Assembly: GCA_018136815.1 (NCBI GenBank)
Contig: CM030933.1
Coordinates: 7,776,284-7,840,283, forward strand
Direction: 5' to 3'
Length of the DNA stretch: 64,000 nucleotides
Source: Isochrysis galbana
Taxonomy: Eukaryota; Haptophyta; Isochrysidales; Isochrysidaceae
Of this stretch, positions 30,771 to 42,104 are shown in pieces. The notes beneath the pieces were generated by a model. The model searched no databases, was not told where the DNA came from, and saw only the letters and a program-made list of their open reading frames with translations. How positions within the stretch are numbered: position 1 is the stretch's first letter; each line of letters opens with the position of its first letter. The position numbers and the translations under genes are program-made.

Positions 30771-31550
30771 AGGCAGTGGGAAGAAGAAAGCCTGGAGCGT
30801 CCGACGCACAGTTCTCGTTCTTCTCTTCTCCTCCCTCCTCCACAGAGTCCTCGTCGGTGGTGGTGGTGGTGGACTCCTCGGTCGGAGAAAGGGTCTCCTC
30901 CTCGGCACCAGGAACGCGAACAAGCTCCGCCTCCTCCGCCGCGTCCTTGGAGCAGGAGGAGGAACGAGTCGTGCGAGCAGCGCTTCCGCTCGGCGTCCAG
31001 TCGACAGGTGGCCGTGTCGAGGGAGTCGAACGAAGCCAGCGAGCAGGTGCACGAGAGGAGAGGACGGAGGACCGTAAGGATGCGCGCCGAGTCGCCACCA
31101 TCGTGAGGAAGACGAGGCCGAGGAGAGAGCTGGAGGGTGAGCGAGGAGGGAGGAGGGAGAAAGGCAGTAGGAGCCTTCTCACTCTGGTAGGCCGATGAGA
31201 GGGGGAGGGGAAGAGGGGGGAACCCCCCCGGGGGGCGGGAGAGAGAGATATATATCCGAAGACCAGACCAGCCGTTTACGTTAATGTTCTCGTCATATAC
31301 GGTAATAATCAACCGGTCCCATGGGGGTGCCCCAGGGGTTCCGCCCGTCCTCCGCGCCCAGAGTTGACCCGCGGAAAGAGTGAACGCACGGCGTGCACCT
31401 TCCTGGAAGTTGCTATGCGCACGCACGGCGCCCCCGCGGGGGGGCGCCGGTGCACATCGCGCCGTGCCCACGCACGGCGTGCACATGTGATTGCAAGTCA
31501 TCACAGGTGCTGCGTAACGAAACATCTCTTATATGGCCAGTTTACGTAGT
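30771..31550 (-). pseudogene. Truncated copy of acidic-gene 5' end and hairpin module
   Basis: Reverse copy of 120-890: hairpin units, GAGAACATTAACGTAAAC, then ATG near 31101 with the frame MVATRRASLRSSVLSS... to APGFLLPTA, cut at 30771 by gypsy methyltransferase sequence. The reading frame is intact over about 110 codons, with a few substitutions against copy 1. Confidence 0.8.
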
Positions 31551-31942
31551 TCTGGGCCGCAGGGGCTACCCCGCCGCCGCCTTCGCGGCCGTGGACCGGC
31601 TGCTTGCCGCACTCGCTGCGCGCGACCGACCGGCCGACGCTCACGTTGCGCGCTGCGCGTGCGTCGCCTGCGCGTTCCACCTGCGCGGGGCCGCGCGTGT
31701 CCCGATAGGCATTTTGTCATTTGACCGCACATTCCCTCGCGCGCGCTGCCGCTCTGCCCGCTAAAGCAAGCAGCAGAACCAGCAACCAGCAACCGCAACA
31801 GTGGCGAGTGGAAGTGCGTCAACACCGTGTCAACACTTGTTGTGCCCTGCGTCAACACTTGTAAGAGGCCAGATGGGTTAACACCTTGCCCAAGCTACTG
31901 TAATGGGCCCTCAAGGGCGTGTCAACGTGAACCCATACGCCC
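31551..31942. mobile_element. Partial second copy of the 34901-36872 TIR element
   Basis: Matches 35370-35575 joined to 36708-36872 without the nested hAT, and ends with the same terminal GAACCCATACGCCCTG at 31942. Its peptide frame reads FAAVDRLLAALAARDRPADA and VPIGILSFDRTFPRARC before a stop. The other copy has a 4-base deletion in the same frame. The left part is missing. Confidence 0.75.
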
Positions 31943-32030
31943 TGTGGGGGGGTCCCCGCGGCGGGGGACCCGAAGGAGAGGTGGGGAGCGGCGGCGCGCT
32001 CCATGGCGACCAACTATAAAGTTAGTTGTG
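31943..32030 (-). mobile_element. Hairpin-capped retroposon 5' end (type A) fragment
   Basis: Minus strand hairpin CAACTA-ACTTTA-TAGTTG (32028-32011), GGTCGCC, ATG 32004, peptide MERAAAPHLSFGSPAAGTPP. Cut after about 85 bp at the end of the preceding TIR element. Confidence 0.7.
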
Positions 32031-32037
32031 GGCAAGG

Positions 32038-32165
32038 AACTGAAGGTGCGCGGCGCGATATGAGCCAATTGCGACCTAAAAGCGCGCGGCGCGATATTAG
32101 AAAGCGCGCGGCGCGACATGAGCCAATTGCGACGCTAAAAGCTAAAAGCGCGCGGCGCTATGTGT
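32038..32165. repeat. GCGCGGCGCGATATGAGCC short tandem repeat
   Basis: GCGCGGCGCGA(T/C)AT occurs three to four times, with GAGCCAATTGCGAC between copies. No coding role is seen. Confidence 0.65.
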
Positions 32166-32279
32166 TTGCCATTGAGTTTCAAAATTATGATTTGATGGAA
32201 CGAGTACCAAAAAATTGAGGTGCAAGCTGGCAAACTAATAGATGGACGTCACATCAACACTCTAATATAAAACAAAACA

Positions 32280-32443
32280 TTAGCTGGCCCTCTTTTGACG
32301 GAACGCGACTTTCGGTGGGCGGACGCGGACGCTTCGACAGCGGCTGCTCCATGGGCACTGGGGGGGCGCCCTCGGCGGGGGGCCCGAAGGAGAGGGGAGT
32401 CGCGGCGGCGCGCTCCATCGCGTCTAAGTATCAACTTAGTTGG
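32280..32443 (-). mobile_element. Hairpin-capped retroposon 5' end (type A)
   Basis: Minus strand hairpin CTAAGT-TGAT-ACTTAG (about 32439-32424), then ATG 32418 and peptide MERAAATPLSFGPPAEGAPP then PMEQPLSKRPRPP. It stops at the module CTTTTGACGGAACGCGACTT (32291-32310), which also occurs near 13197 and 51062. The immediate right flank is a GCCTCC microsatellite (32444-32625). Confidence 0.75.
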
Positions 32444-32805
32444 CCGCCTCCGCCTCCGCCTCCGTGCCTAGGCCTCCGCCTCCGCCCACCGCCCACGCCG
32501 CCGCCCTCGCCGCCACCGCCATCGAGACCGCCTCCGTCTCTCCCGCCCTCTCCTCCTCCTCCCTCTCCTCCTCCTCCTCCCTCTCCGCCTCCGCCCACGG
32601 CACCGCTCTCGCCGCCGTGGGAGTCGGCGTATGTAGAAATGTAGAAGCCAAAAATCCCTGCTTTCTTGTAATGGTGCACCCTTAGTATCCTAGTATACTC
32701 GTAGAGTACTGCTGGCCGTCGGACACGGAGCACTGGATTTTGACCGCTGCAGGGAAGGAAAGAAGAGGGCTCCGTCGTGACGGCGTGGGCGGCGCGACGT
32801 CGCGG

Positions 32806-34394
32806 ATGGGCGCGCGGCCGCTCTCTGTGGAGCCCGCCTTCGTCGAGGAGCAACGCGGGCGGGCCGAGGTGCGGAAGCGGCGGTTCAGCGCAGAGAGCGG
32901 GGCATTACCTCCGCCGCCGCCCAAGAAGACCGTCGCCTGGCCGGGCGGCAAGATTGTCACGCCCAACAAGGCAGAAGCGATTGCTGCCTTCCTGCGGCGC
33001 AAGCAGGGATCGCTCGACGCACACAAGGAGCGCGCGCTCCGAGCGGAGCTGGCGCGCGCGCGTGAGGCGGGAGATGAGATCGCCGCGCCCGTGCTCGCCG
33101 GCATCACCTTCGCCCTCAGCGCAGGCGGAGACGAGGCAGGCATGAGCCAGGCCGAGCTTGCACGTGCCATTCGCGCTGCAGGCGGCTCCGTCTCCAACAC
33201 AGTTCACAAGAAGGTCCATTTGCTCGTTGCCAGTGAGCGTCCGCCTCGCTAGCCACCATGTATTGCGATATGTATCCTCGCACCTGTCCTCTATCGCGCG
33301 CCGCAACCTCGCGCTGTCTCCCTCTTCCGGGGATGTCACCGATGACAAGGCATAGTTCACCTCGAGGGCTTGCCCGCTGACGAACAAAATCATCACCATC
33401 TTTCGACTGAGGATGCCAGGGAGACAGCGAACGCTTGTGCTTGGAGTTAATTTGAAGTGTTGACGCTCCATGCTCTGTCTGCCCCTCGCTGATCGAGCCC
33501 TTCCGTCTCTTGCCCACAGGTGATCGCGCCATCCGTCGCAACACGCAAGCTGTTCGCAAGGCACGATCCAAGTACGGCATCCCCATCGTGCGCCCGGCCT
33601 ACATACACGACTCGATCGCCTCCGGATCGAGGAAAGACCACTCACAATATCTCCACCAGCTTATGGATGCGCGTGGGCCAGCTAATGCTGAGGCGAGTTC
33701 CCCCCCTGTCGCTTCAACAATTGCGGCGCGAGCCGTGGCCAGCGGCACCAGCGTCATGGGCCTCGATGAGAACAGCGATAGCGATAGCAACGCAAGCAGT
33801 CAAAACGCATCTGCGGCAGCTGGTCAAGTACGTCGAGTACCGCGCGAGTACGGGGGCATCTCGGATGCCAAACTAGGACACGCGCCCGATGGCCAGGCGT
33901 ATGGGGAAAGCTCGAGTGACGAGGCATCGTCGTCCAACCTAGGTTTGGCACCAGGTCGTCCCGATGCAAGGCAGCCGCAGCACCGAAGCACGTCAGCACA
34001 GAGCAGAGTGCCTGGTGATGGGCGACAAGGGCCTTTGGCGCAGTCTCTGGCAGAGCAGCAATGGCGAGAGGCCCTGGGATTGCCTCCTCGCCGGCTGCGA
34101 AGGTCCTTAGTGAGTCGCGCCATGCTGACTGTCGGGACCAAGACAGGCCTAAGACGTTTCAAGATGCTCACGAGGCAGCTGACTCGACTGAGGTGTCACA
34201 GATGGTACACCTTGTCAACTAGCGTACGACGCGCCTTCTTAGTCGGCAGTCCGCGTGCCTTTGCGCGCGCAACGGCTGCGATGGACGAGGAAGCAGCCGA
34301 GGCGATCTCGGCGCATCTTGGAGGCGGTAAGAGTGCTTGCCAAAACGACACGTGCAGGCACGCTCACCATGATCACTGCACTGACGAGTTCTGA
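32806..34394 (+). CDS. BRCT-domain protein
   Basis: Two exons: 32806-33232 and 33520-34394. The junction splits an AGT codon and restores a BRCT domain across the intron: GITFALSAGGDEAGMSQAEL, RAIRAAGGSVSNTVHKKVHL, then after the join LVASDRAIRRNTQAVRKARS and KYGIPIVRPAYIHDSIASGS (GG turn, HLV strand, GIPIV-x-x-x-(W/Y)I-DSI). An upstream basic segment has WPGGKIVTPNKAEAIAAFLRRK. After the BRCT the protein is Ser-rich and disordered (DENSDSDSNASS, GESSSDEASSS), then basic. A start at 32740 is also open. BRCT domains bind phosphopeptides or DNA ends in repair and checkpoint proteins. The specific partner is unknown. Confidence 0.8.
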
Positions 34395-34479
34395 TTTTGC
34401 TGCCGTGAGACATCCAATCGTTTGTGAATACATGCTTTAGTGGATGATAAGTAAATTAAACTTCACGTCGTTATGGTTA

Positions 34480-34720
34480 TGATCTAGCCAACCCCACCCA
34501 CACGCTAATTGGACAACGTCTAAGTTTCAGCCCGCCCGGATTCCGTGCCATGCGTTAGGCCTGGCGGCAGCCGGGTGCCGGGTACGTTCGAATGATATGG
34601 GGAAAGGGGGGAGGAGCACTGCCTCCTATTGCCTTGGCACCATCGCGGTGACTAGGGCGGCCGAGAGCACGAGCAGCGTCGCTATCACTCGCGCTCTCTC
34701 CGCAACAGATTCGGATCTAA
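34480..34720 (+). mobile_element. Diverged retroposon remnant (type D ends)
   Basis: GATCTAGCCAACCCCACCC and GCTAATTGGACA resemble the 3' end of the D elements (CCTAGCCAACCCCACTAG). 34655-34700 (TTGGCACCATCGCGGTGACT, AGGGCGGCCGAGAG) matches the DNA at 5513-5550 that precedes the LINE relic. A mixed, decayed fragment. Confidence 0.55.
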
Positions 34721-35571
34721 ATGTCTCTTACAATTCGCTACACCACACACCACTATCAAACCCACATTCACAGTAACACGTAGAGGGGCAACTTCTTGAT
34801 AGTGTTGAGTCAGCTATGAGCTACTCTCACGAGCTATTAAAAGATCTAACGATCTAAAAAAATTCTTGAAGGTGACAGCGTATGACTGCTACGCTACAAC
34901 CAGGGTGTATGGGTTCACGTTTACCCGGTGTTGACCCACTTTGCGTTAACACCTCCATTGGCTAGGTGTGGCACATGCGTTAACACCTCAATCTGCAAGT
35001 GTTGGTACCAGCAGCGGGTCAACACGTTAACACCACACTGCCGGTGCTGTGTGTTGTGTACTACTGTGCACCCACGCGCCCACGCACTCACGCACCCACT
35101 GAATGCTACGTGCCGCGCGTGCGCGCGCACGAGGAGCTGCACGGCCAAGTGGCAAGTGGGGAGTTGCTCCTCGGCACGGGCACCATGGCCGACTTGGAGC
35201 TTGCGCGGCTGCACTTGCTGCTGCTGCTGCGCGCGCTGCGCTGCTGCCGCTACACGGGCGGCGCGCCGGCGCGCCCGCGCACGATGGGACCGTGCTACTC
35301 CTTGTGCACGCGTGGGCCGCCCACTGCGTGGGGAGGCGGCGGCGGCGGTCGGAGGTGCGCCGGCGGTGCCCGCCGCCGCTTTCGCGGCCGTGGACCGGCT
35401 GCTCGCCGCACTCGCTGCGCGCGACCGACCGGCCGACGCTCACGTTGCGCGCTGCGCGTCGCCTGCGCGTTCCACCTGCGCGGGGCCGCGCGTGTCCCGA
35501 TAGGCATTTTGTCATTTGACCGCGCATTCCCTCGCGCGCGCTGCCGCGCTGCCCGTTAAAGCAAGCAGAAT

Positions 35572-36699
35572 TAGGGCCTGGCGGATATTTCAATTTTTTT
35601 CGGCCCAAATTTCGATCAAAAATATGTGCAAAATTTCAAAAAGTTTGCCCAAATTTCGACAAAAATTTCAATTTTCAAAAAATATTTCAATGCTCTTCTG
35701 CATGCCTAGATGCCTAGGCCTAGAGCCTAGACGATGCATGAAACATGAAACATGAAACAGATACAGATACTACCACTATCATCACCAAACACTACCACAC
35801 ATTTGCACACTCACACACTCACACGCTCTCGGAGGCGGCTCGCTTGTTGCGATTGTAGCGCAACATCATGGACACTTCAACTTGGTCGGCCAGGGATGAG
35901 GCCCTATTCGCGCCAAAAGTACATTGGAGCAATGAGAAGACGCGCTCGCACGAGGCGGAATTAGCGGGGACAGGCACATAACGATCCTTGCCTCGTCGCT
36001 CAGCTCGACGGGGATGTTGTTGTCGCCAGCGTCCTCGCCGTGATCGCTCGCGCGCTCGCTCTCCTCGCGCTCGATCTCGCCGTCGGTCTCGCTCATCGAG
36101 GACTCGTCGTCGTGCATGCAGCGCCGCGGCGCCGGCGTGCGCTGCATGCGCGCGCGCTGGGGACGGGGACGCTTGCCTGCGCGAGCAGAGGAGAGGCAGA
36201 AGACAGGGTGAGCAGTGTGAGTTAGCGCGCGCTCGCGCGCACGTGCATGAGCAGCGGGCAAAGCAAGGAGGGGGCAGTGGGTTCACCTGGCATGAGCGCC
36301 GGCGCGCCGGCGAGCTCGTCCTCTCTCTCTCCTCTCTCTCTCTTCTTCTTCTTCTTCTTCTGCTCTTTCTCTGCTCTCTTGCTTTTATTCTATTGCACGT
36401 GGGGTATAGGGTATATGTTTTTGCCAGAGGTGCGCGCGAGAGGAGACAGACATACAGAGGGAGGGAGAGGAGAGAGAGAAGAGCAAAGTTTCGAAGCGGG
36501 AAAATCTACTGATTTTTTTACCAGTGGGCTACCGGTGTCTTGGTTTTCGCGGGCGCGCCAACGCAGAGACCCGCCCAAATATGTGCGCGCGAGCGCCTCG
36601 GACCAGCCCAAATATGTATAAATATGTGTAAATATGTATTTCCGGGCCGACATGCCCAAATTTCAAGTTGATATTTCAAGAAATATCTGCCAGGCCCTA
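35572..36699. mobile_element. Nested hAT transposon, 8-bp TSD
   Basis: 1128 bp; termini TAGGGCCTGGCGGATATTTC (35572) and its near-perfect complement ending CCAGGCCCTA (36699). Flanked by AGCAGAAT at 35564-35571 and 36700-36707. AT-rich CCCAAATTTC / CCCAAATATGT subterminal repeats on both sides resemble those of the hAT at 6841. The interior holds a transposase C-terminus on the minus strand. Confidence 0.9.
35819..36286 (-). pseudogene. hAT transposase C-terminal fragment
   Basis: Ends ANSASCERVFSLLQCTFGANR then VSMMLRYNRNKRAASESV, the hAT dimerisation signature, closely matching 7152-7330. Upstream, another frame encodes a basic patch followed by an acidic stretch (MSETDGEIEREESERASD), so a frameshift separates the parts. 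No catalytic core. Confidence 0.8.
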
Positions 36700-36880
36700 A
36701 GCAGAATTAGCAACCAGCAACCGCAACAGTGACGAGTGGAAGTGCGTCAACACCGTGTCAACACTTGTTGTGCCCTGCGTCAACACTTGTAAGAGGCCAG
36801 ATGGGTTAACACCTTGCCCAAGCTACTATAATGGGCCCTCGAGGGCGTGTCAACGTGAACCCATACGCCCTGGCTACAAC

Positions 36881-37686
36881 TTGCACTCCCTTTCACTGGG
36901 TTCCACGCTTGACATCGCCCTTGCGCCCTTGGGCCCCATCCCCACTCTCCTATCCCCCCCTCCCCCCTCGTTCCCTTTCTTCGGTTTCGGGGGGCCGGGG
37001 TCGACCTATGTGCGCCACTTTGGATCTGGCTCTAGGGGAGGGGGAGGGAGGGGGGGGGAGGGCCAGGGGGCCTTACTTATCACTTATCAACGACATCATC
37101 CCCGGTACTAGAGCTTGGTCCACCATCTTGAGGTTGAACGACGCTGGTGCCGGAATTTGTGCCGGAATTCTACAGACAATTGTCACGCTGACCCTTATCA
37201 ACGACATCATCCCCGGTAGGGTTAGTCATGGCCAGGGGGTCGACAAGATTGTCGCCCGGTCGATTGGTGTACCGCATCGCTGTGACACCGTCTCTGACAG
37301 TGAATAGAGTGCTTGTCTTCATATGTTCGTAGTAAGCGGTCAGCCGGTTCCGTCCTACATTGTAACGGAGCCCCTCCCCCGCGATGGGGGTGTGCGCAGT
37401 TGGTGGATGGCTCGTCCGGTGGATGTGGCTAGGGATGCTAGCCAACAAGACCTTCTACAAGACTACAATCTCTAACGGTAAGTGGGGCGATAGTTGCCGA
37501 GCAGGCGCGTGAGGGAGAGACGACGACACGACGGTCCCTCATCAAGTCTACTTTGTTCCGTCTTCCGTCCGTCTGTGCTCCCCCTTCCCCCCCCCTATCT
37601 CGCCCGCCCTTCTCTCTGTGCGCTCCCTCTCGCCGCCCCTCTTGGTCGGCGCCTGCCCACCCGCACGTCGTACCGCCAGTCTCGCC
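36881..37686. other. LINE relic and helicase promoter region
   Basis: 36960-37040 is the inverse of the LINE 3' UTR segment at 6385-6490. The phrase CTTATCAACGACATCATCC occurs at 37084 and 37195 (111 bp apart). A minus-strand frame 37448-37170 (RNRLTAYYEHMKTSTLF) is not recognised. 37470-37686 should hold the DDX42 promoter and leader; it is pyrimidine-rich with no TATA box seen. Confidence 0.5.
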
Positions 37687-40600
37687 ATGCGCTTCGTCGA
37701 CTCGCGCGGCGCGGCGTACCGCCCACCTGCCGCCCACAAGCGGCGGGCAGCCGACGAGGACGACGCGTACTTTGACCACTCATCCGAGGAGGAGAAGGAG
37801 GAGGAGGAGGGGCCTGCCGCGGCGCGGGCGCAGGACGACGATCCACTCGATGCGTACATGCGTCAGCTTGACCAGGTGCAGCCCAAGCGGGCTCGCAGCC
37901 AGTCTGAGCCAGCCATGGACGAGGAGGTGGACCCGCTCGACGCATACATGGCAGGCATAAAGTCCACAGCGATGGCACCCTCCGGCCGCAGCTGCGCGGG
38001 TGAGCGGCCGCAGCAGTGCGACGAGCAGGAGGATCATGCGGCCAGCTTTCTTGAGGAGGTGGAGCGGCGCGAGGCCGCTGACGAGGGCAGCAGTGGCGAT
38101 GAGGTGGGCGGACTGCGGCGACAGCTCAAGGACCAGAAGGGCAAGCAGAAGGGCCGACAGCTCGAGCTACTGGCACCACTTGACCATAACGCCATCGTGT
38201 ACGCTCCCATCCGCAAAAACTTTTACGAGGAGCACCCATCGGTCAAGGCAATGAGCGAGGCGGCTGTGGGCGACGTGCGCAGGAGGCTCAATGTGCGGTG
38301 CTCCGGCTTCGATGTCCCGCGCCCGATCCGCCGATTCGATGAGGCCGGGCTCGGCGCCGAGCTGGATGGCGCGATCCGCCGCTGCGGATATGAGGCGCCC
38401 ACTCCGATCCAGTGCGCGGCGCTGCCTGTCGCACTGAGCGGTCGCGACCTCATCGGCATCGCAGCCACGGGCTCGGGTAAGACTGCCTCGTACATGCTAC
38501 CCATGCTACGGCATGTGTCAGGCCAGCTACCCCTTGAGGAAGTCAGGGGACCGATTGGGTTGGTGATTGCGCCGACTCATGAGCTAGCCGAACAAATTGT
38601 TCGCGAGGGTCGTCGGCTGGCCAAGCCGCTCGGCCTGCGAGTTGCCGCGCTCATCGGCGGCGTGGGTAAGTTTGACCAGATGAAGGAGCTGCGCGCAGGC
38701 GCCGAGGTTGTGGTTGGGACTCCAGGAAGGCTCATGGAGATGGTGGCACAGGCCAAGGGAGGCTTGCACATGGGGTCCTGCAGCCTGGTTGTGATCGACG
38801 AGGCCGACCGCATGTTCTCGTTGGGCTTCGAACCGCAGGTGCGCGATGGGCCACATGCAAGTTGCACTGCCGCAAGCCTGCCCCAACCAAACGGGACGTG
38901 TGTAGTTGGATGGACCTTGCGCCCTTCCTCTCACTGCTCGACTGGTCGTCACCACGTCATCCTTCCTTGACGCAGATCCGGTCCCTACTGGGACAAGTCC
39001 GGCCTGACAGACAGACCCTTCTCTTCTCTGCCACCTTTCGACCAAACTTGGAGCGGCTTGCTAGAGACTCACTGACTGAACCGGTGAGCAATTCCATCCC
39101 TTGTGGGGGCGTGCATATGTGGCAAACTACTAAGGCAGTGCCAGTGATAGCACCTCTTCCGCTTTGCACTGCCTTGGCATTCAGAGAAGCACCTTTTGGC
39201 CCGTCTAGCTCCTCTGGGAGCCACGCCTGCCGCATTGTCGGCGCATCACTTGCAGGCCGCCGATCCATGGAAGCTCACTTGGATGTGCTCGCCGCTGGCG
39301 GAAGGGCTTTAGGCCTGCTTCGCCCGCCTCCGCCCCCGCCATTTGGGTCGCCCGCCTAAGCACTCATCTTGCTCGTCGTATACGGCAATCTCATACCCAC
39401 CCGGTGCCATCATTTGTGAAAACAGGTGCGCGTCACCATCGGCGAGGCAGGAGATGCGAACGAGGATGTTTCCCAGGTGTGCTTGGGGTGCCAATTGACT
39501 CGCTCAACATCTGCGCCCACTCTAAGAGTAGGACGCCATAGTGCATGTACGATAGGGGGCTTCACGTGTACGAGGCTGTCAGACTGGTCATTCCGCTGCC
39601 TCCTTGGCCATTCCTGAAATCGCAAGATCGCCTCACCCTCTCTCCCACAGTCGTCCACTCAGTAGCTGCAAACACGCACAATGACTCGCCCCTCTGAAAT
39701 CCTGCGTTTGCTTCCCATGACAGATCGTTGAAATCTTGCGCTCTGCCGACGACAAATGGCGGTGGCTCTCCCAGCGCCTGAACCACTTCACATCCTTGGG
39801 CTCTGTGCTCATCTTCGTCTCCACTAAGATGGCGGCAGAGGACTTAGCTCGTCAGTTGAGCGCCTTCACTCGATCGCGCGTGGACGCGATTCACGGCGAC
39901 AAGACACAGCATGAGCGAGCTGAGGCCCTAGCGCGCTTCAAACGAGACGTGAACGCCGGTGGCTCTGCCGTGCTCGTAGCCACTGATGTGGCGTCGCGAG
40001 GCTTGGACATTCCGTCCATCAAGACCGTAGTCTGTTACGAGACCACGAAGCGTGTTGAAGACCACACCCACCGCATCGGACGCACGGGTCGCGCAGGCGC
40101 AGAGGATGGCACCGCCTATTCTCTCCTAACACGAGCAGAAGAGGATGCCGCGGTAGATTTGGTCGGTTCGCTGCTGAGTGCTCAACAGGCGCCGGCGGAG
40201 GATCTCCTAGCGCTTGCGAGGCGCTCGCGGCGGTGGGCGTCGAGCGGGATGCAAAGGCGACTCGAGGCGCGGGTGGAGGGCACCGGCAACTTCAGGCTAG
40301 CGGACGGCGGCGTTGGACACAGCGGCTCATCGAAGCAGCTGCACGCATTAGCACCCACTCACCGGGCCTCTCATGCGAATTCTGGTGCCGCCCGCGAGTT
40401 CGCTCCACCGCAGCAGCTGTACGCTCCCCCGCAGCCATCACAGCCTTCGCAACAGTTGGCAACTCCAACAACGTTCTTGGCATCGCCGCCGTCAGTTGCG
40501 TTCGCGACGCCGCAACAGGAGGGCATCAGCGCTGCAGCCGCGGAGGCCCGCGCCAAGGCACAAGCCATCGCCGCCCAGCTTTCGGCCCGTACCACTGCAT

Positions 40601-40725
40601 TTCAATCTACGTGCGAAGGCGGGCCCACTGACTTGTTGAACGCGGCGCAGCCTCAGCAGTCAGTGGCTATGGCACATCCACCTGAATCCTCCTGTGGCCG
40701 ACGGCGACCTTCGCGATGGTCGTGA
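37687..40725 (+). CDS. DDX42: DEAD-box RNA helicase DDX42 homologue
   Basis: Four exons with phase-0 GT-AG introns: 37687-38838, 38976-39083, 39426-39476, 39724-40725; 770 residues. N-terminus: acidic region with two DPLDAYM motifs typical of the DDX42/DDX46 group, then [15 protein letters not shown] and [15 protein letters not shown]. Helicase motifs: Q (YEAPTPIQC), I (ATGSGKT), Ia (PTHELAEQ, H replacing the usual R), Ib (TPGR), II (DEAD), III (SAT in LLFSATF), IV (LIFVSTK), V ([13 protein letters not shown]) and VI ([10 protein letters not shown]). The exon 3 junction [17 protein letters not shown] is diagnostic for DDX42. The C-terminus is Gln/Pro/Ala-rich. The protein acts with SF3b/U2 snRNP in the nucleus. 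ATG 37687 is chosen because upstream frame residues are not family-like. Confidence 0.95.
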
Positions 40726-40979
40726 AGACGAGTCATGCAATTGACCCTGATATCTCCGAACGTCACCAATTACGACGTACTGTCACCCATGTATGGTAGT
40801 CACACATCAACGCCACAACCCCGAGCGAGCACCTTGGGAAGGCCTGGTGCAAGCCTGATGCAAGGCCAAACACGCGGTAGCCACCTACCTACTATGGGAG
40901 ACCAGGGACAAACAAGAGAAATGCGACGTTGCGAAACTCCGGCTAGAACTCGCTCTCCTCGGCATAGGACTCGGCAGAG

Positions 40980-41470
40980 AGACCCCCATCGCCGCGATAG
41001 AATGAGAGACGTTAACAAAGAAATCATTACAGAGAAATCTAAATTCACCCCCTCCGGTAGGGCAGCTTTCGACGTGCTCAGGGTGGAAGAACGTATGACG
41101 AAAAGAATTTGTCTGCATATTGCAATACCACAATGCGAACCAGGCCATACCCGAGCTCTTCGTCGCGAACAATTGGGAATCCCTGGGAGGTCCCGAAAGG
41201 GTGACTACCAATGAAGATGACGAAATAAGAAGCCAACTATGAGGATAGCATAAATGGCTTTATCAAGAGCGCAAAGCGCCCTAAGACCCTGACCTCAAAA
41301 GCCGAACTAGCGGCCGACCCTCTCAAACCAACAGACTCGAGGGGACAATCACGATGGAAGAGCTACAGGCCGCCATGGGAGGAATCGGAGCCGGCAAAAG
41401 CTTGGGCCCTGATGCCCTCCCGGCCCGCTAGCATCTAGCTTCGAGGCAATAGTCAAACACGACCCGAGAG
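40980..41470 (+). pseudogene. Decayed LINE RT fragment
   Basis: Reads KEIITEKSKFTPSGRAAFDVL then RVEERMTKRI, and after several frame breaks TMEELQAAMGGIGAGKSLGPD ALPA near 41355-41430. These match RWTAFEALKHEERMTKEFF and TIEELESAIHSIGRGKSSGPD of the RT copy at 12913-11885. Heavily mutated, with stops and frameshifts. From about 41485 it passes into the repeat shared with 18719. Confidence 0.75.
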
Positions 41471-41689
41471 GTGAATAACAACGGGTGAGGTCTAGAAACA
41501 CAGTGACTACAGCAGGTTTTGGGAAATTGAATAAAACACTCAAAAAGATTGCAAAAAACGCGTGGGCTCCATTAGACTGTATGTGCGGTATCCGGCAAAT
41601 GCTTCGCTCTAGTAGAAAAAAAACATTTGAAGATTCTGGGCTACTCGCCCACTAGGTCTAGGTTTTGTCACTGCTACTATATATATAAT

Positions 41690-42104
41690 AATGCACATAT
41701 GTTACCCCCCAGGAGCCAACGCCCCCCAAGAGCTATCGGGGGGAATTTTTTCCCCGATCGCCAACAGCCCCACCGAGGGGGCAATGGAGGCTGGGGCAGT
41801 GCCTCTGGCCTTTCCTGCCTCTCCCAGACGCTCGCCCCGGCCCGGCCCAGGGTGCCTTGCTGGCGTCTCAGATGGTCTGTGGCTCAGTGGTGAGAGGGGG
41901 GCCAGTGCAGGCGGATACGTGCGGCGCGCGGCGCGCGCCCGGCGAGGGTCTGAATGAACAGTTGTGGTGATTGCTCAGCCCTTGCCAGCAGAGGATGGTT
42001 GGTTGCGTGCTTGCGTGCAGGCCCACCCAGGCTGCCAGGCTGTCTGCGCGATGGAGGGAGGGGGGCGCGAGGTCCCCATTGACCCCTACTTATAAAAGAA
42101 GGTT
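41690..42104 (-). mobile_element. Hairpin-capped retroposon with variant stem
   Basis: Minus strand hairpin CCTTCTT-TTAT-AAGTAGG (42102-42085, one A.A mismatch), GGTCA, ATG 42079, peptide MGTSRPPPSIAQTAWQPGW. Toward its 3' side it holds the GATAGCTCTTGGGGGG palindromes (41775-41700), inverse of 2340-2430, ending near TAACATATGTGCATTATTA. Confidence 0.65.

Larger units (their letters stand above)
34901..36872. mobile_element. TIR transposon (hAT-type TSD) hosting a nested hAT
   Basis: Ends CAGGGTGTATGGGTTCACG at 34901 and the complement of CAGGGCGTATGGGTTCACG at 36872, with a perfect 8-bp TSD GCTACAAC (34893-34900, 36873-36880). Without the nested element it is 836 bp. Subterminal GTCAACAC/GTTAACACC motifs recur at both ends. 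It carries a CG-rich frame (FAAVDRLLAALAARDRP, VPIGILSFDRAFPR) of unknown function and no transposase. A partial copy is at 31551-31942. Confidence 0.85.

Noticed and set aside
34928-35559. CG-rich frames in the outer TIR element as a host gene
   Set aside because: They lie inside a TSD-bounded transposon, the two copies differ by a frameshift, and no family is recognised.
40233-40639. Additional genes in other frames over DDX42 exon 4
   Set aside because: They are shadow frames of the Gln/Pro/Ala-rich C-terminus.
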